64,000 bases of DNA from Chryseobacterium sp. CH25 (GCF_004119455.1 NZ_NRQT01000011.1:1-64000); one strand, 5' to 3'; positions 33,569 to 43,218 are shown, counted from the first letter of the stretch. Translations and numbers: made by a program. The notes: generated by a model not told the origin, from the letters alone.

Positions 33569-34216
33569 TTAATAGATCGTTGGATATTCTATCTCGTTGA
33601 TCCCTACAAAGAACAAAACATCTCCTGATTCATATTCTACAGAAACCTCATCTTCAATCGCAAAATTCCGGGTTCCTATTCTTGAGGTAATACTTAAACT
33701 TCCGTTGGTCAAAGGCCAGTTCAGCCCTTTGGTTGTTATGTTATTCACTGCTGGAAAAGGATAAAGAGAAATCATTTTGTTTTTTACTCCTTTCAATTTA
33801 AAATGATTAGGAATAAAATAATATTCTGAAAACTCATCATAGAATTTAATTTTCATACGATCCTTAAAGGCATAAGCAACGGTTAGATTGCCAAGAAAAT
33901 GATCCTGTTCTCCTCCACTCCCGCCAAAAACATCTACTTCTGAAAATCCTCTTTCCAAAATAATCTCCAAAGCCTTATGAAAATCTGTTTTATCCTGATC
34001 TAGCGTAAGGATGAATTTATCCTGATACATATCTTCATCTGAGCCGGAATGGGAATCAAAATCACCGGAAATAAAATCCAGTTTATCCAAAGGAAAGCCC
34101 ATTCTTTTTAAATAATGAAAAGCGCCGTCTGTACAGGCTATCAAATCATAGTTTTCAGGATTGGGTAAAGATTTCGGAGCATCTCCGTTGATGAAAAGCA
34201 ATACTTTATCTCTCAT
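33569..34216 (-). CDS. Thiamine pyrophosphokinase
   Basis: A 215-residue enzyme that forms thiamine diphosphate from thiamine and ATP. The motifs are IACTDGAFHYL, FISGDFDSH (nucleotide and Mg site), LDQDKTDFHKALE and GGSGGEQDHFLGNL. The C-terminal beta domain has KGLNWPLTNGSLSITSRIGT, the thiamine-binding part. It overlaps the end of the cobalamin adenosyltransferase gene by 11 bp on the same strand, so they form a small operon. Confidence 0.92.
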   Translation of the reverse strand: MRDKVLLFINGDAPKSLPNPENYDLIACTDGAFHYLKRMGFPLDKLDFISGDFDSHSGSDEDMYQDKFILTLDQDKTDFHKALEIILERGFSEVDVFGGSGGEQDHFLGNLTVAYAFKDRMKIKFYDEFSEYYFIPNHFKLKGVKNKMISLYPFPAVNNITTKGLNWPLTNGSLSITSRIGTRNFAIEDEVSVEYESGDVLFFVGINEIEYPTIY

Positions 34217-34775
34217 TCGGGTTCCAGTATTCTTCCGGTTCGTTGTTCAGTTTTGAGATGTATCTTGCCAATACAAAAAGATAATCAGATAGTCTGTTTA
34301 GATATTTAATAAGTTCCGGACGTACTTCCTCAGATTCATTTAAGAATACCAATGAACGTTCTGCTCTTCTGCAAATCGTTCTTGCAGCATGTAAAAATGT
34401 TGCAGGCTTTCCACCGCCTGGAAGGATAAAATACTGAAGAGGTTCCAGCTTTTCTTCAAAGGCATCCATCCATTGCTCCAATTCTTCAATTTCTGTTTCT
34501 GAAATAATGATCGGAAGACGTGATTTTCCATTAGCCAGCATTAGTTTGTCTACTGGTGTTGCTGCTTCTGAACCTACTGTAAATAAATCAAACTGGATTT
34601 TTTTCAGTTGTCTCAACACTTCTTCATCTTCAATATGACTTTTTGCGATTCCGATGAATGAATTCAGTTCGTCTATATTTCCGTAGCTGTCAACTCTTGC
34701 ACTGGCTTTGGAAACTCTTGTTCCCCCGTATAGTGCCGTTTGGCCTTTATCTCCTGTTTTTGTATAAATTTTCAT
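34206..34775 (-). CDS. Cob(I)alamin adenosyltransferase, PduO type
   Basis: A 189-residue enzyme that makes adenosylcobalamin from ATP and cob(I)alamin. The N-terminal ATP site KIYTKTGDKGQTALYGGTRVSK and the conserved SFIG region, RTICRRAERSLV and YLNRLSDYLFVLAR motifs are typical of the PduO fold. It is the first gene of a two-gene operon with thiamine pyrophosphokinase; both are cofactor activation enzymes. No cobalamin riboswitch is visible upstream. Confidence 0.92.
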   Translation of the reverse strand: MKIYTKTGDKGQTALYGGTRVSKASARVDSYGNIDELNSFIGIAKSHIEDEEVLRQLKKIQFDLFTVGSEAATPVDKLMLANGKSRLPIIISETEIEELEQWMDAFEEKLEPLQYFILPGGGKPATFLHAARTICRRAERSLVFLNESEEVRPELIKYLNRLSDYLFVLARYISKLNNEPEEYWNPNER

Positions 34776-34844
34776 ACTACTAAAATACCTTTTTTGAACA
34801 ATGTAAAAAGTAAAATGTAGTAATAACTTCCTATTCTATCTGAA

Positions 34845-34885
34845 AAAAAATAACTGACATTAGGAATTAATGTCAGTTATTTTTT
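34845..34885 (-). terminator. Terminator downstream of the TonB receptor gene
   Basis: The 18-bp stem AAAAAATAACTGACATTA/TAATGTCAGTTATTTTTT has a 5-nt loop. It lies 85 bp after the receptor stop on the minus strand and may also act on the + strand. Confidence 0.8.
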
Positions 34886-34970
34886 GTGTAGATGGTTTTT
34901 ATACCTTTTGAGATTGCTTACTCTTTGTAAAGCATAACAAAGCAAATGCTCATACTTTATATTTTATAAA

Positions 34971-37388
34971 TTAAAAAGTATAATTAACATTCAGCTGAAA
35001 AGTTGTTCCGTTAAATCCAAACTGATTTACTTCCCAAGGGTATTTGAATCTTCCGCCAAGATCTGTTACTACATCTCCTTTGCTGTCTATTACATCCGGA
35101 TAAATATTAAACAAATTATTGACAACTCCGGAAACTTTAAGATCATTCGTGATTTTATATGTTAAAACGATGTCTGTAACTACCTTACCAGCAAATGTCT
35201 GATCTTTGGCTGGATCAGTAGCGTGCTGCCATGTAACGGAACCAAAATAAGTATTATTAAGGTTGACATTAAACTTTGAAATATCATACGAAAGACTAAG
35301 AATAGTTTTGGTTTTTGGTCTTGCAGAGATAATTCTGGATTGTTCTTTTCTATCAAAAAAGTTTTCTGAGTACCCATTTTGAGCCAAAATAGACGGAACG
35401 GCAATATTATCTACAATTTCTGTTTCATTATAGTTGAAAGCAGCAATAATTCCCAATCTTCCTTTACCAACAGCAGAATTATAATTAGCCACAAAATCTA
35501 CTCCCTGAGTAACTGTATTTACAGCATTGGTGAAAAACTTCAAGGAGGTTATTTTATTATTGTCTAATATAACTTCCACAGGGTTGGTTGTATCCGGACT
35601 TCCCGGAGCTCCGGTTTTGTAACCGATATCTCCTGAGAAAAGTACCCTGTCTTTAATTTTTATTCTATAATAATCTGCTGTAATAGTCAAATTTTTGAAA
35701 GGTTTCACAGCAAATCCTCCAGTAATGTTAAAGGCTTTTTCAGCATTTAATTTCGGTACACCAAGATCTGATCTTACAATTTGAGAGTCGTTATTGAAAG
35801 TACCCTGATTGGCTACAGCATTTCCGGTAATTTTGGTTTGAACATTGGAATAATAAATTTGGTGTAATGAAGGAGCTCGGAACCCCGTAGAAACAGATCC
35901 ACGGAAAACCAATTTATCATCTAACAGCTTATACCTTGCATTTCCTTTCCAGGAAACATTATTTCCAAAATCACTAAAGTTTTCATATCTCACAGTTCCG
36001 CCAACTAATAGGTTTTTCGTAACATCCCATTCAGCATTCATGTAAGCTCCGATATTCTGGCGATTTTTATTGACTTCATTCTGAGGCTGCAATCCCGGAA
36101 ATGATTCTGCACCGGTTCCTATATAAGAGGCTTCCTCTCCTGCCGTTGCCTGATAGTTTTCGTTACGCACTTCAACCCCTGCTCCTAAAACAAAAGTCCC
36201 AAAATTTCGGTTGATATCTATGTTTCCTATAATATTACTAAACTGATGCCCACCTGCTTTAAAACGGGTTGGTGAATTTGCCCCCAAAGATGTATTAATG
36301 GTATTTCCTACAACGTAATTTACTGCATTAGAACCAAAGGTTGCACTTCCATCAAAACTCCATTTCCCAAACATGCCTTTCCAACCGGAGGTTAGATTAT
36401 AATCATAAACATCTGTTTTAAATTCTGGTTGAAATCCATTGTAAGGTTTTCCTGCTGGAGTTAATAAACCAAAATCTGAAGTTACCCAATAAGGTGTTCT
36501 ATACAAACCATAGCTTGTTCCATTCCTGTAAGTTGTCCCCCCAAAAGCGTAGAATTTGCCTGTTTCACCTGTTGGCAATTCAAAATTGACAAACATATTA
36601 CCAACTTTTGTCTCCGGCTGTCCTATAGTCATTCCTAATCCAGGATTGGCTTGCGTCCAGGCATTTTCTACCCCAAAAAGTCCATCTTTTGTAGTAGATC
36701 CGGCACGGTTAGTTTTATTTTGAGAGGAAAATCCTAATGTAAGATTCAGACTTCCGGTTTTTGCTACTCTGATTCCCGTATTAAAATCCGCCCCGATATT
36801 AAATCCGTCTCCCTTTGAAGTAATCCCTGAAAAAAGATTGACCGTACTTTTTCCTACACTGTTCTTAAGAATAATATTAATTACTCCTGCAATAGCATCA
36901 GAACCGTATTGTGCAGATGCACCATCTCTCAATACTTCTACATTCTGTAAAGCAGCAGATGGAATACTTTTCAGATCCGTACCTACCTCACCTTTTCCCG
37001 GTGTATCATTGACATAAATTAAAGCACTTTGATTTTTTCTTTTCCCATTCACCAAAACTAATGTTCTGGAAGGTCCTAATCCTCTTAAATCTGCAGGATC
37101 AAAATGAGCTGTTGCATCTGAAACAGTTTGCTGTGATGAATTAAAAGAAGGTACAGCATAGGTCAAAGCTTTATCAAAGGTAACCTGCCCTGTGGATTTT
37201 AGCTGTACTGCCGAAATATTATCAATTGGAATTGCTGAAGTAATTATGGTTCTGGGTTTGGTTCTACCCGTAGTTACCACAACTTCATCTATGTTGTTTT
37301 CTTTTACAGTTTCCTGAGCATATGCTATAGTACCAGCTCCGCTTAATACTAATGCACAGATTTTTTTTTTAAAGAGTTTATTTTTCAT
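34971..37388 (-). CDS. TonB-dependent receptor
   Basis: An 805-residue outer membrane transporter with signal ALVLSGAGTIAYAQ. A TonB-box-like NIDEVVVTTG follows. The plug domain has RGLGPSRTLVLVNGKRKN and LQNVEVLRDGASAQYGSDAIAGVINI. The long barrel ends in LNVNYTF, with the final Phe typical of BAM substrates. There is no carboxypeptidase-like domain and no SusD partner, so it resembles metal, siderophore or cobalamin receptors; the ligand cannot be set. The downstream operon for cobalamin and thiamine cofactors is close but separated by a terminator. Confidence 0.92.
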   Translation of the reverse strand: MKNKLFKKKICALVLSGAGTIAYAQETVKENNIDEVVVTTGRTKPRTIITSAIPIDNISAVQLKSTGQVTFDKALTYAVPSFNSSQQTVSDATAHFDPADLRGLGPSRTLVLVNGKRKNQSALIYVNDTPGKGEVGTDLKSIPSAALQNVEVLRDGASAQYGSDAIAGVINIILKNSVGKSTVNLFSGITSKGDGFNIGADFNTGIRVAKTGSLNLTLGFSSQNKTNRAGSTTKDGLFGVENAWTQANPGLGMTIGQPETKVGNMFVNFELPTGETGKFYAFGGTTYRNGTSYGLYRTPYWVTSDFGLLTPAGKPYNGFQPEFKTDVYDYNLTSGWKGMFGKWSFDGSATFGSNAVNYVVGNTINTSLGANSPTRFKAGGHQFSNIIGNIDINRNFGTFVLGAGVEVRNENYQATAGEEASYIGTGAESFPGLQPQNEVNKNRQNIGAYMNAEWDVTKNLLVGGTVRYENFSDFGNNVSWKGNARYKLLDDKLVFRGSVSTGFRAPSLHQIYYSNVQTKITGNAVANQGTFNNDSQIVRSDLGVPKLNAEKAFNITGGFAVKPFKNLTITADYYRIKIKDRVLFSGDIGYKTGAPGSPDTTNPVEVILDNNKITSLKFFTNAVNTVTQGVDFVANYNSAVGKGRLGIIAAFNYNETEIVDNIAVPSILAQNGYSENFFDRKEQSRIISARPKTKTILSLSYDISKFNVNLNNTYFGSVTWQHATDPAKDQTFAGKVVTDIVLTYKITNDLKVSGVVNNLFNIYPDVIDSKGDVVTDLGGRFKYPWEVNQFGFNGTTFQLNVNYTF

Positions 37389-37497
37389 GTCAAGTATTAA
37401 TAATTAAATAAATTTATAAAAAAACTAAATACTAAACATAAAAATCAATTAAATAATAAGAATTACATCTAATAATTAACAAAACGTTACTGATTTA

Positions 37498-37505
37498 CAA
37501 AATTA
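37498..37505 (-). promoter_or_regulatory. -7 promoter box TAATTTTG for the TonB receptor
   Basis: An exact TAnnTTTG on the minus strand, about 110 bp upstream of the receptor start. The surrounding gap 37389-37712 is very AT-rich and holds, besides this, only the terminator at 37679; I see no small gene there. Confidence 0.4.
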
Positions 37506-37678
37506 GAATAATTAATTTACAGAATATAAAATGGCTTATTAATGAAACACAGTAATAGATTTTTATTTTACATAAAAAAAAATCAATCAAATAATAAATA
37601 AATATGAATTTATTCTTTTTTGACAAGTAATTTGAATTGGAGTAAAATTGCATCAGCTATGACTTGCAATAATTGGTA

Positions 37679-37706
37679 AAAAAAACGGCCGGCAAAAGCC
37701 GGCCAA
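37679..37706 (-). terminator. GC-rich terminator after the lipoprotein gene
   Basis: The stem GGCCGGC/GCCGGCC with a short loop and a T run on the minus strand lies 7 bp after the stop codon of the gene at 37713. Confidence 0.9.
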
Positions 37707-37712
37707 TCCAAA

Positions 37713-38297
37713 TTATTTATTTACCTCTACGTATTGTATGATGGTCTTGTTTTTGGGGTTGTAGATAATAGTACTACTGTGAGGAAATCTTTTCAGCTTA
37801 TAATACTGAATACTTTTGTTGGTTTTAATATCTTCTAAAAAGCTGGTATCAAAGGTATTGTCAGGAAGAAATTTTGCAAGAAGACTTATTTTACTGATGA
37901 TGCTTTGTCCATCAATTTTTCTTGCTGTTTTATCTGATTTTCCTTCATCAGTAGTAGCCTGTTTTTCTAAAAAAGGAAGCACTACTGCAATGTCAGCCTT
38001 ATATTTAAAGATATAACCTTCGGTTCCTGTAGGAAGCTTTATTTTTTTCCCTTTTTCTTCCGAGATCATATCAGCTCCAGCGTTAGGAAAAACGGTATTA
38101 AACTTTACATCCTCAGAATTGGTCAAAGAGTTAATAGATTCGTTCACTGTATTTTTAACAGTTTCCTCTACTGCTTGTTGCGCTTTCTGCTGTACCTTTT
38201 CTGTAGTTTCCTGAACTGTCTGATCTATTTTTTCTTCAATTTTATTACATGATACTAATAAAAAAGTGGCCATTAGAGGCAAAATATACTTCTTCAT
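37713..38297 (-). CDS. Hypothetical lipoprotein with coiled-coil N-terminus
   Basis: A 194-residue protein with a lipoprotein signal (FLLVSC, Cys17). Residues about 20-65 are Glu/Gln/Lys/Thr-rich with a heptad-like pattern (TVQETTEKVQQKAQQAVEETV) and probably form a coiled coil. The C-terminal part (about 70-194) is alpha/beta with TEGYIFKYKADIAVVLPFLEK and ends YNPKNKTIIQYVEVNK. I do not recognise a family. It stands alone between two terminators or promoters. Confidence 0.75.
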   Translation of the reverse strand: MKKYILPLMATFLLVSCNKIEEKIDQTVQETTEKVQQKAQQAVEETVKNTVNESINSLTNSEDVKFNTVFPNAGADMISEEKGKKIKLPTGTEGYIFKYKADIAVVLPFLEKQATTDEGKSDKTARKIDGQSIISKISLLAKFLPDNTFDTSFLEDIKTNKSIQYYKLKRFPHSSTIIYNPKNKTIIQYVEVNK

Positions 38298-38434
38298 AAT
38301 TCTAAATAATCATTTTCTTTTTATCAATATACTTCTCTTAAACGGAAAAGTAGTCTTCAATATTTTAGCAAAGAAATAAAATATTTTTTCATCATCAAAA
38401 ATCCTACTGACAAACTGTTGTCATTACCTGCTCT

Positions 38435-38442
38435 TACCTTTG
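38435..38442 (+). promoter_or_regulatory. -7 promoter box TACCTTTG for the DinB gene
   Basis: An exact TAnnTTTG. A TTG element (38418-38420) lies upstream at short spacing (14 bp). The gene starts 31 bp downstream. Confidence 0.5.
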
Positions 38443-38473
38443 TATCAACAATAACAAACAAAAACGATATATT

Positions 38474-38965
38474 ATGACAACTACAGCAACTGCAACAAAA
38501 CAATTCATGACTACTGAGCAATTATTAAAAGACTGGCAAGGTCACAGAAACCTGACAAGAAGAGTAATTGAAGCGTTTCCTGAAAAAGAGTTATTTGAAT
38601 TTTCAATTGGTGGAATGAGACCTTTCGCTAAAATGGCAACTGAACTTCTCAATATTGGTGGTGTTGCCCTAAAAGGAATCATTGAAAACAATATGGAAGC
38701 ATACAGTGAGGAAGGGATTAATCCAAAGACTAAAGAGGAAATCCTAAAAAGTTGGGATGAAGAAACTGAGACTATCAATCATTATTTCGGACAAATTACT
38801 GAAGAACGTTTCCAGGAGACTTTTAATTTATTCGGTCAATATGAATTCCCGGTATATGAAAATGTTCTTTATTTCATAGATAATGAAATTCACCACCGTG
38901 CACAGGGATATGTTTACTTAAGAGCTTTAGGTATTGAACCGCCTTTCTTCTGGGAAAGATTTTAA
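38474..38965 (+). CDS. DinB family protein
   Basis: A 163-residue four-helix-bundle protein of the DinB/YfiT superfamily. It has LLKDWQGHRNLTRRVIEAFPEKEL near the start and the family ending IDNEIHHRAQGYVYLRALGIEPPFFWERF. Members bind a divalent metal with three His and often act as thiol-dependent transferases or stress proteins; the His residues near HHRAQ are candidates. The WYL-domain regulator encoded convergently may control it, as such pairs are frequent in Bacteroidetes, but this is inference. Confidence 0.85.
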   Translation: MTTTATATKQFMTTEQLLKDWQGHRNLTRRVIEAFPEKELFEFSIGGMRPFAKMATELLNIGGVALKGIIENNMEAYSEEGINPKTKEEILKSWDEETETINHYFGQITEERFQETFNLFGQYEFPVYENVLYFIDNEIHHRAQGYVYLRALGIEPPFFWERF

Positions 38966-39019
38966 TAAAAAAACAGCCTTATAACCCATTTCATCTATTT
39001 ACCAATAAAAGTCAATCCA

Positions 39020-39046
39020 CCTCAGCAGTTTTCTGCTGGGGTTTTT
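39020..39046 (+). terminator. Terminator between DinB and the WYL regulator
   Basis: The stem CCTCAGCAG/CTGCTGGGG with a TTTT loop and a T run overlaps the stop codon of the convergent gene. Confidence 0.75.
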
Positions 39047-40001
39047 ACTGGTGTCTTTCTATCATCTTGGTAAGAAGCTCATTCATTCTTGTCCTAAGAC
39101 TTTCCGGTTCAAGAACAGTAGCATAATCTGCAAAAGTGATTACCCAACGAGGGAACCCGTCAGTGATCCATTCTGTTTCAAAAGTAAGTTCCATTCCTTG
39201 ATCAGTTTCTACTTCTTCAACCAGCCCATAATATTTTTTAGAATTCACAAGGTGGCCCATGATTTTTTTATCTACTAAAAGTTTGGCCTTAACCTTACTC
39301 CCATGTGACTTTCTGTAGTCATTAATCTGTCCGTATTCCTGTAAAAAGGGAATCTGTGTTTTAGAGATCTTTAAAATTCTGTCTACTCTAAATTGTCTGA
39401 AATCTTTTCTCAGCGTACAGTAGGCCATAATGTACCAGAAATTAAATTCAAAGAAAATCCCAACCGCTTCAATAGTTCTACTGGTTACTCTTGAATCTAC
39501 CGTTTGATATTCTATATTCAACTGTGTTTTCTCTGCAATACTTTCCAGAATAATGGGAATTACATTTTTCAGAGAATCTTCTTCTTTCTGCTGAGAATGG
39601 AAATTAAAAACATCAATCTGTTTTTCAATATTCTGAATCAAGTTTTTATCCGAATACCTCAACACTGAACGCACCTTTTCCATGGCTGTCTGATAATGAT
39701 TCCCCAAACTCTGGTGAGAAAACTTCTGCATCAGTTTTTCAGCAGTAATGAAACTTAAGACTTCTTCTTTGGTGAACATCACTGGTGGAAGTTTATAGCC
39801 ATCCATTAAAGAATAACCTGTTCCCGCTTCTCCAATGATTGGAATTCCTGCATTCTCCAGGGTTTTTACATCCCGGTAAATAGTTCTTACACTGACATCG
39901 AATTTTTCAGCCAGATCCTGAGCCCTTACTACAGATTTAGACTGCAGCTGGGTAAGAATGGCTGTTACGCGGTCGAGTTTTTTTAGATAGTGGTCGTTCA
40001 T
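39045..40001 (-). CDS. YafY-type transcriptional regulator with HTH and WYL domains
   Basis: A 318-residue DNA-binding protein. The N-terminal HTH_11 motif is VRAQDLAEKFDVSVRTIYRDVKTLENAG. The WYL domain shows NFWYIMAYCTLRKDFRQFRVDRI, and the C-terminal WCX region ends in VLEPESLRTRMNELLTKMIERH. WYL proteins sense ligands or nucleic acids and usually repress nearby genes. It lies convergent to DinB and divergent to a Crp-like gene, so the 40002-40097 gap may be a shared control region. Confidence 0.9.
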   Translation of the reverse strand: MNDHYLKKLDRVTAILTQLQSKSVVRAQDLAEKFDVSVRTIYRDVKTLENAGIPIIGEAGTGYSLMDGYKLPPVMFTKEEVLSFITAEKLMQKFSHQSLGNHYQTAMEKVRSVLRYSDKNLIQNIEKQIDVFNFHSQQKEEDSLKNVIPIILESIAEKTQLNIEYQTVDSRVTSRTIEAVGIFFEFNFWYIMAYCTLRKDFRQFRVDRILKISKTQIPFLQEYGQINDYRKSHGSKVKAKLLVDKKIMGHLVNSKKYYGLVEEVETDQGMELTFETEWITDGFPRWVITFADYATVLEPESLRTRMNELLTKMIERHQ

Positions 40002-40097
40002 ATTGCTTTAGCAAAGCTAAAATTCTTTTTTGAGGTACCGTTTATAAATGTAGAAGGTTTTTCATTAATTTTAATTTTCATAAAAGACATCTGTTTT

Positions 40098-40670
40098 ATG
40101 CGCCCTACTCATTTCATTCATACTATTGAAAAAATTCTGATACCAGAAGAACCTGTAATGGAAGAGCTTTTGTCTCACCTGGAATCTAAATCGTACAGAA
40201 AGGGAGACTTTTTGTTGAAAGCAGATGAGACCTGCAAATATTTTTATTTCATTGAAAAAGGATTGGTTAAACTATTTTTTGATAATGGAGATAAAGATTT
40301 TATTATGACATTTTTTGCTGAAAATGCTTTTTTTGCTGAGCTGAGTGGCTTTCTTACAGGTAAGCCTTCAAAATATATGATTGTAGCCCTGGAACAAACT
40401 GATGTTCTTCGTGTTCATAGAGACATTATTATAGAATTATGCAAAAAGTATCATACAGCAGAAACTCTTTTCAGTAAGCTTTATTCAAAAGCACCTGTAA
40501 ATATGATGGGAAGAATCAGTGAAATGCTGGAAGATGACGGAAAGAAGCGATATTACAATTTCATGAAACAGAATCCGGGGCTTATTCAACGTATCAGCCT
40601 TGGTGACCTTGCAGACTATATTGGAATCACTCAGGTTTCCTTAAGCAGGATCAGGGCACAAAAGCTTTAA
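40098..40670 (+). CDS. Crp/Fnr family transcriptional regulator
   Basis: From ATG 40098 a 190-residue regulator with a cyclic-nucleotide-binding-like beta-roll (ESKSYRKGDFLLKADETCKYFYFIEKGLVKLFF) and a C-terminal HTH (ISLGDLADYIGITQVSLSRIRAQK). An in-frame upstream start (39990) would add 36 hydrophobic residues unlike the family and is rejected. It has no Fe-S cysteine set like FNR. The AhpD-like gene follows 185 bp downstream and is a plausible target. Confidence 0.87.
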   Translation: MRPTHFIHTIEKILIPEEPVMEELLSHLESKSYRKGDFLLKADETCKYFYFIEKGLVKLFFDNGDKDFIMTFFAENAFFAELSGFLTGKPSKYMIVALEQTDVLRVHRDIIIELCKKYHTAETLFSKLYSKAPVNMMGRISEMLEDDGKKRYYNFMKQNPGLIQRISLGDLADYIGITQVSLSRIRAQKL

Positions 40671-40672
40671 AG

Positions 40673-40760
40673 GGAAGGAATACCGAAGGTTATTAAAGAC
40701 TGAATATATATCATCTACTTGATAGTAACTTCCTGCATCCAACTCCCATCCTCCAGCTTC
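40673..40760. repeat. Degenerate GGAAGCTGGA palindrome (family 5)
   Basis: The right arm AGTAACTTCCTGCATCCAACT...CCTCCAGCTTC is well kept (40723-40760); the left arm GAAGGAATACCGAAGGTTATT is eroded. It lies between the Crp-like and AhpD-like genes. Confidence 0.5.
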
Positions 40761-40817
40761 AAAAATCTTTCTATATATTATTTATCATTTGTAAAAAAAA
40801 ACTGAAATATTCCATTC

Positions 40818-40825
40818 TACATTTG
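40818..40825 (+). promoter_or_regulatory. -7 promoter box TACATTTG for the AhpD-like gene
   Basis: An exact TAnnTTTG, 29 bp before the start codon; a TTTG at 40788-40791 is rather far upstream (26 bp). Confidence 0.5.
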
Positions 40826-40854
40826 TCACATAATTAATCAAAAAAACAAATATT

Positions 40855-41319
40855 ATGTCACAAAGAATCAATGCATTCGCAATCGGAAGTAAGGCTGTAA
40901 ATGCGCTTCATAACATGGGATTTCAGGTACAGAATTCCTCATTGGATAATCAGTTTTTAGAACTGTTATATTTTCGGGTTTCTCAAATAAACGGCTGTGC
41001 TTTTTGTCTGGATATGCACTCCAAAGAGCTTAGGGCTAAGGGTGAAACTGAACAAAGAATATTTCTGGTAAGTGCATGGCGGGAATGTTCATTTTATACT
41101 GATAAAGAAAAAGCCGGACTACTTTGGGCTGAGAGCTTAACTGCTTTAAACGGTAAAGAAATTCCTGATGATATCTATTCTCATGTAAGTCATCATTTTT
41201 CTGAAACTGAAATAGTAGACCTTACCATGGCAGTTATTGCAATTAATAGTTACAATAGAATTAATATTGCCTTTGGAGCTAATGTAGGAAGTTATCAGGT
41301 TCCTGAAAAAGCTCACTAA
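40855..41319 (+). CDS. Carboxymuconolactone decarboxylase/AhpD-like family protein
   Basis: A 154-residue all-alpha protein with the AhpD-type redox motif C48-A-F-C51 and His55 in NGCAFCLDMHSKEL. It also carries the family region ERIFLVSAWRECSFYTDKEKAGLLWAESL. Members reduce peroxidase partners (alkylhydroperoxidase D) or act on oxidative stress; a physiological substrate is unknown. It lies behind a Crp-like regulator. The gap after it (41320-41411) holds a loose AAGAGCTG/CAGCTCTT pair but no gene. Confidence 0.88.
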   Translation: MSQRINAFAIGSKAVNALHNMGFQVQNSSLDNQFLELLYFRVSQINGCAFCLDMHSKELRAKGETEQRIFLVSAWRECSFYTDKEKAGLLWAESLTALNGKEIPDDIYSHVSHHFSETEIVDLTMAVIAINSYNRINIAFGANVGSYQVPEKAH

Positions 41320-41411
41320 TCAGTACTACTATCAAGAGCTGTCCCCAATTATTTATGAATCCAGGTTCGGAATAATAAAAATTTGAGGTTTGAATATAGC
41401 GGCAGCTCTTT

Positions 41412-43218
41412 TTAATTTTCTTTAAGAGTATTCACCAGTTTATCGAGATTTAAGCTTCGCGCTGAGGCATCAAAAATTTCACGGTAGGTCCCTTCTTTGT
41501 TATAAAGCTCATCATGAGTTCCATTTTCTACCACTCTTCCTTTTTTCATCACATAAATCGTATCAGAATCCAGAATCTGGGATAATGAATGAGAAATAAT
41601 GATAACAGTTCTTCCCTCTTTGATGGCATCCAGAGAATTTTTGATCTGTTCTGTGGCAATGGCATCCAGACTTGCTGTGGGTTCATCCAAAAATATAATG
41701 GGTGGATTTTTCAGAAACAGCCTTGCAATCGCAATTCTTTGTTGCTGTCCACCGGAAAGCTGAGTAGCATCATGCTGATATCCTGTAGGAAGATCCATAA
41801 TCTGATCATGAAGATATGCTTTTTTAGCAGCGGTCTGAATTTCTTCAAAGCTGGCATTCATGTCCCCATAGCGGATATTGTCTTCTATACTTCCCTGGAA
41901 AATGTGATTTTTCTGGAGAACAAGCCCAAGATCACTTCTCAGAAATGTATTATCATATTCATCTAAATTCACATTATCCAGCAAAATCTCTCCAGAATCC
42001 GGCAGATAGAATTTACAAAGAAGGTTAATGATTGTTGATTTTCCTGCTCCACTTAGTCCTACCAATGCGGTTGTTTTGCCATTTTCAATTTTCATGGAAA
42101 CATCATGTAAAGCATGAGCTCCATTAGGATAAGTAAAGTTTACATTTTTTAATTCAAAAGTTCCTTTAATCTGCTTCTCAAGGTAACTTCCGTTCGGCTC
42201 TGTTTCATTATCAGCATTGAGAATATCAAAATAGCCTTCTGCATAAATCATGGCATCATTCATATCATCATAAATCCTGTGCAATTGACGGATAGGCGCT
42301 GATACGTTGTTGAAAAGCATAATATGAAGCATAATAGCTCCAATGGTCATCTGCTGATCCAATACCAGATAAACCGTCAGAAGAATGATTAAAACTACTC
42401 CAAACTGTTCAATAAAGGTCTTTAATCCATCATAAATAAAATTGGTTCTTCTTGTGAACATCTGACTTTCCATGAGCTGCATCTGGAGGTCATACTGTTT
42501 TTTACCTTCAAATTTTTCACGGACAAAGCTTTTAATCACCATAATGGAATTCACCAGATTCAAAAGGCCTGAAGTTTTCTTTTCTCTCTGATTTCTGAGC
42601 TGCCTGCGTACTCCACTCAGTTTTTTGGCCTGCAGAGAGCTTATGTAAAAATAGATAGGAACAATGATGGTAGAAACCGCTCCCACATATACATTCTGCA
42701 TGTACATAATGATGAGAGCAATGATTGCGTTGGAAAAAGAGGAAGAATATCAATAAAAAATTCTGTACAAGCTTTGTTAAGCTTTCAATTCCACGGTCAA
42801 TTCTGATCTGTAATTTTCCCGATTCGTGATTTTCATCGTTGAAATACGCGACACGATAAGTCAGAATTTTGTCAATTGCAGATTGTGCAAGCACTGAGCT
42901 TACATTGATCCTGATTTTTTCTCCATAAAACTTCTGTCCGAAGTTGATAAAAATATTCAGTAATTCTTTTCCCAATAAAATAATGGAAATAATGATAAGG
43001 ATATGAATTCCTTCTGTCATCGGATCCGGAAGATGGGTAAGCTTCGTGACCTCATCTACAGTATATTTAAGTACTATCGGGTTGACCTGAGCCGCCAAAG
43101 CCCCAAGAAAAGTAAGAAACAATGTTCCGTAGATCATTAATCGGTAAGGTCTGATGAAGGGAACAAGCTGTTTATAAATCCCGAATAAAGTAACTGTTCT
43201 GTTGAATGGTTTTGCCAT
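41412..43218 (-). pseudogene. ABC transporter, fused permease-ATPase (MsbA-like), frameshifted near 42734
   Basis: One gene of about 601 codons broken by one base. The N-terminal part (from 43218) has the first TM helices (LVPFIRPYRLMIYG, HILIIISIILLGKELLNIF) and runs out of frame after LIFFLF. The other frame continues SNAIIALIIMYMQ and carries the remaining membrane helices and the ATPase. Its Walker A is GLSGAGKST, the signature LSGGQQQRIAIAR and Walker B IIFLDEPTASLD. Removing one A from the AAAAA run at 42734-42738 (+ strand) restores the frame. Substrate unknown; lipid or peptide export is typical. Confidence 0.82.

Noticed and set aside
34776..34970. Cobalamin riboswitch near the adenosyltransferase and TonB genes
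   Set aside because: No B12-box-like sequence or suitable stem set; the only structure is a terminator hairpin downstream of the receptor gene.
39990..40097. Longer N-terminus for the Crp-like regulator
   Set aside because: 36 hydrophobic residues do not fit the family; ATG 40098 fits the domain start.
41320..41411. AAGAGCTG/CAGCTCTT pair as terminator of the AhpD-like gene
   Set aside because: The loop is about 60 nt, too long for an intrinsic terminator.
23212..42738. Programmed ribosomal frameshifting in the three split genes
   Set aside because: The sites lack a clear slippery heptamer plus stimulator and differ in direction; indels or sequencing errors are simpler.
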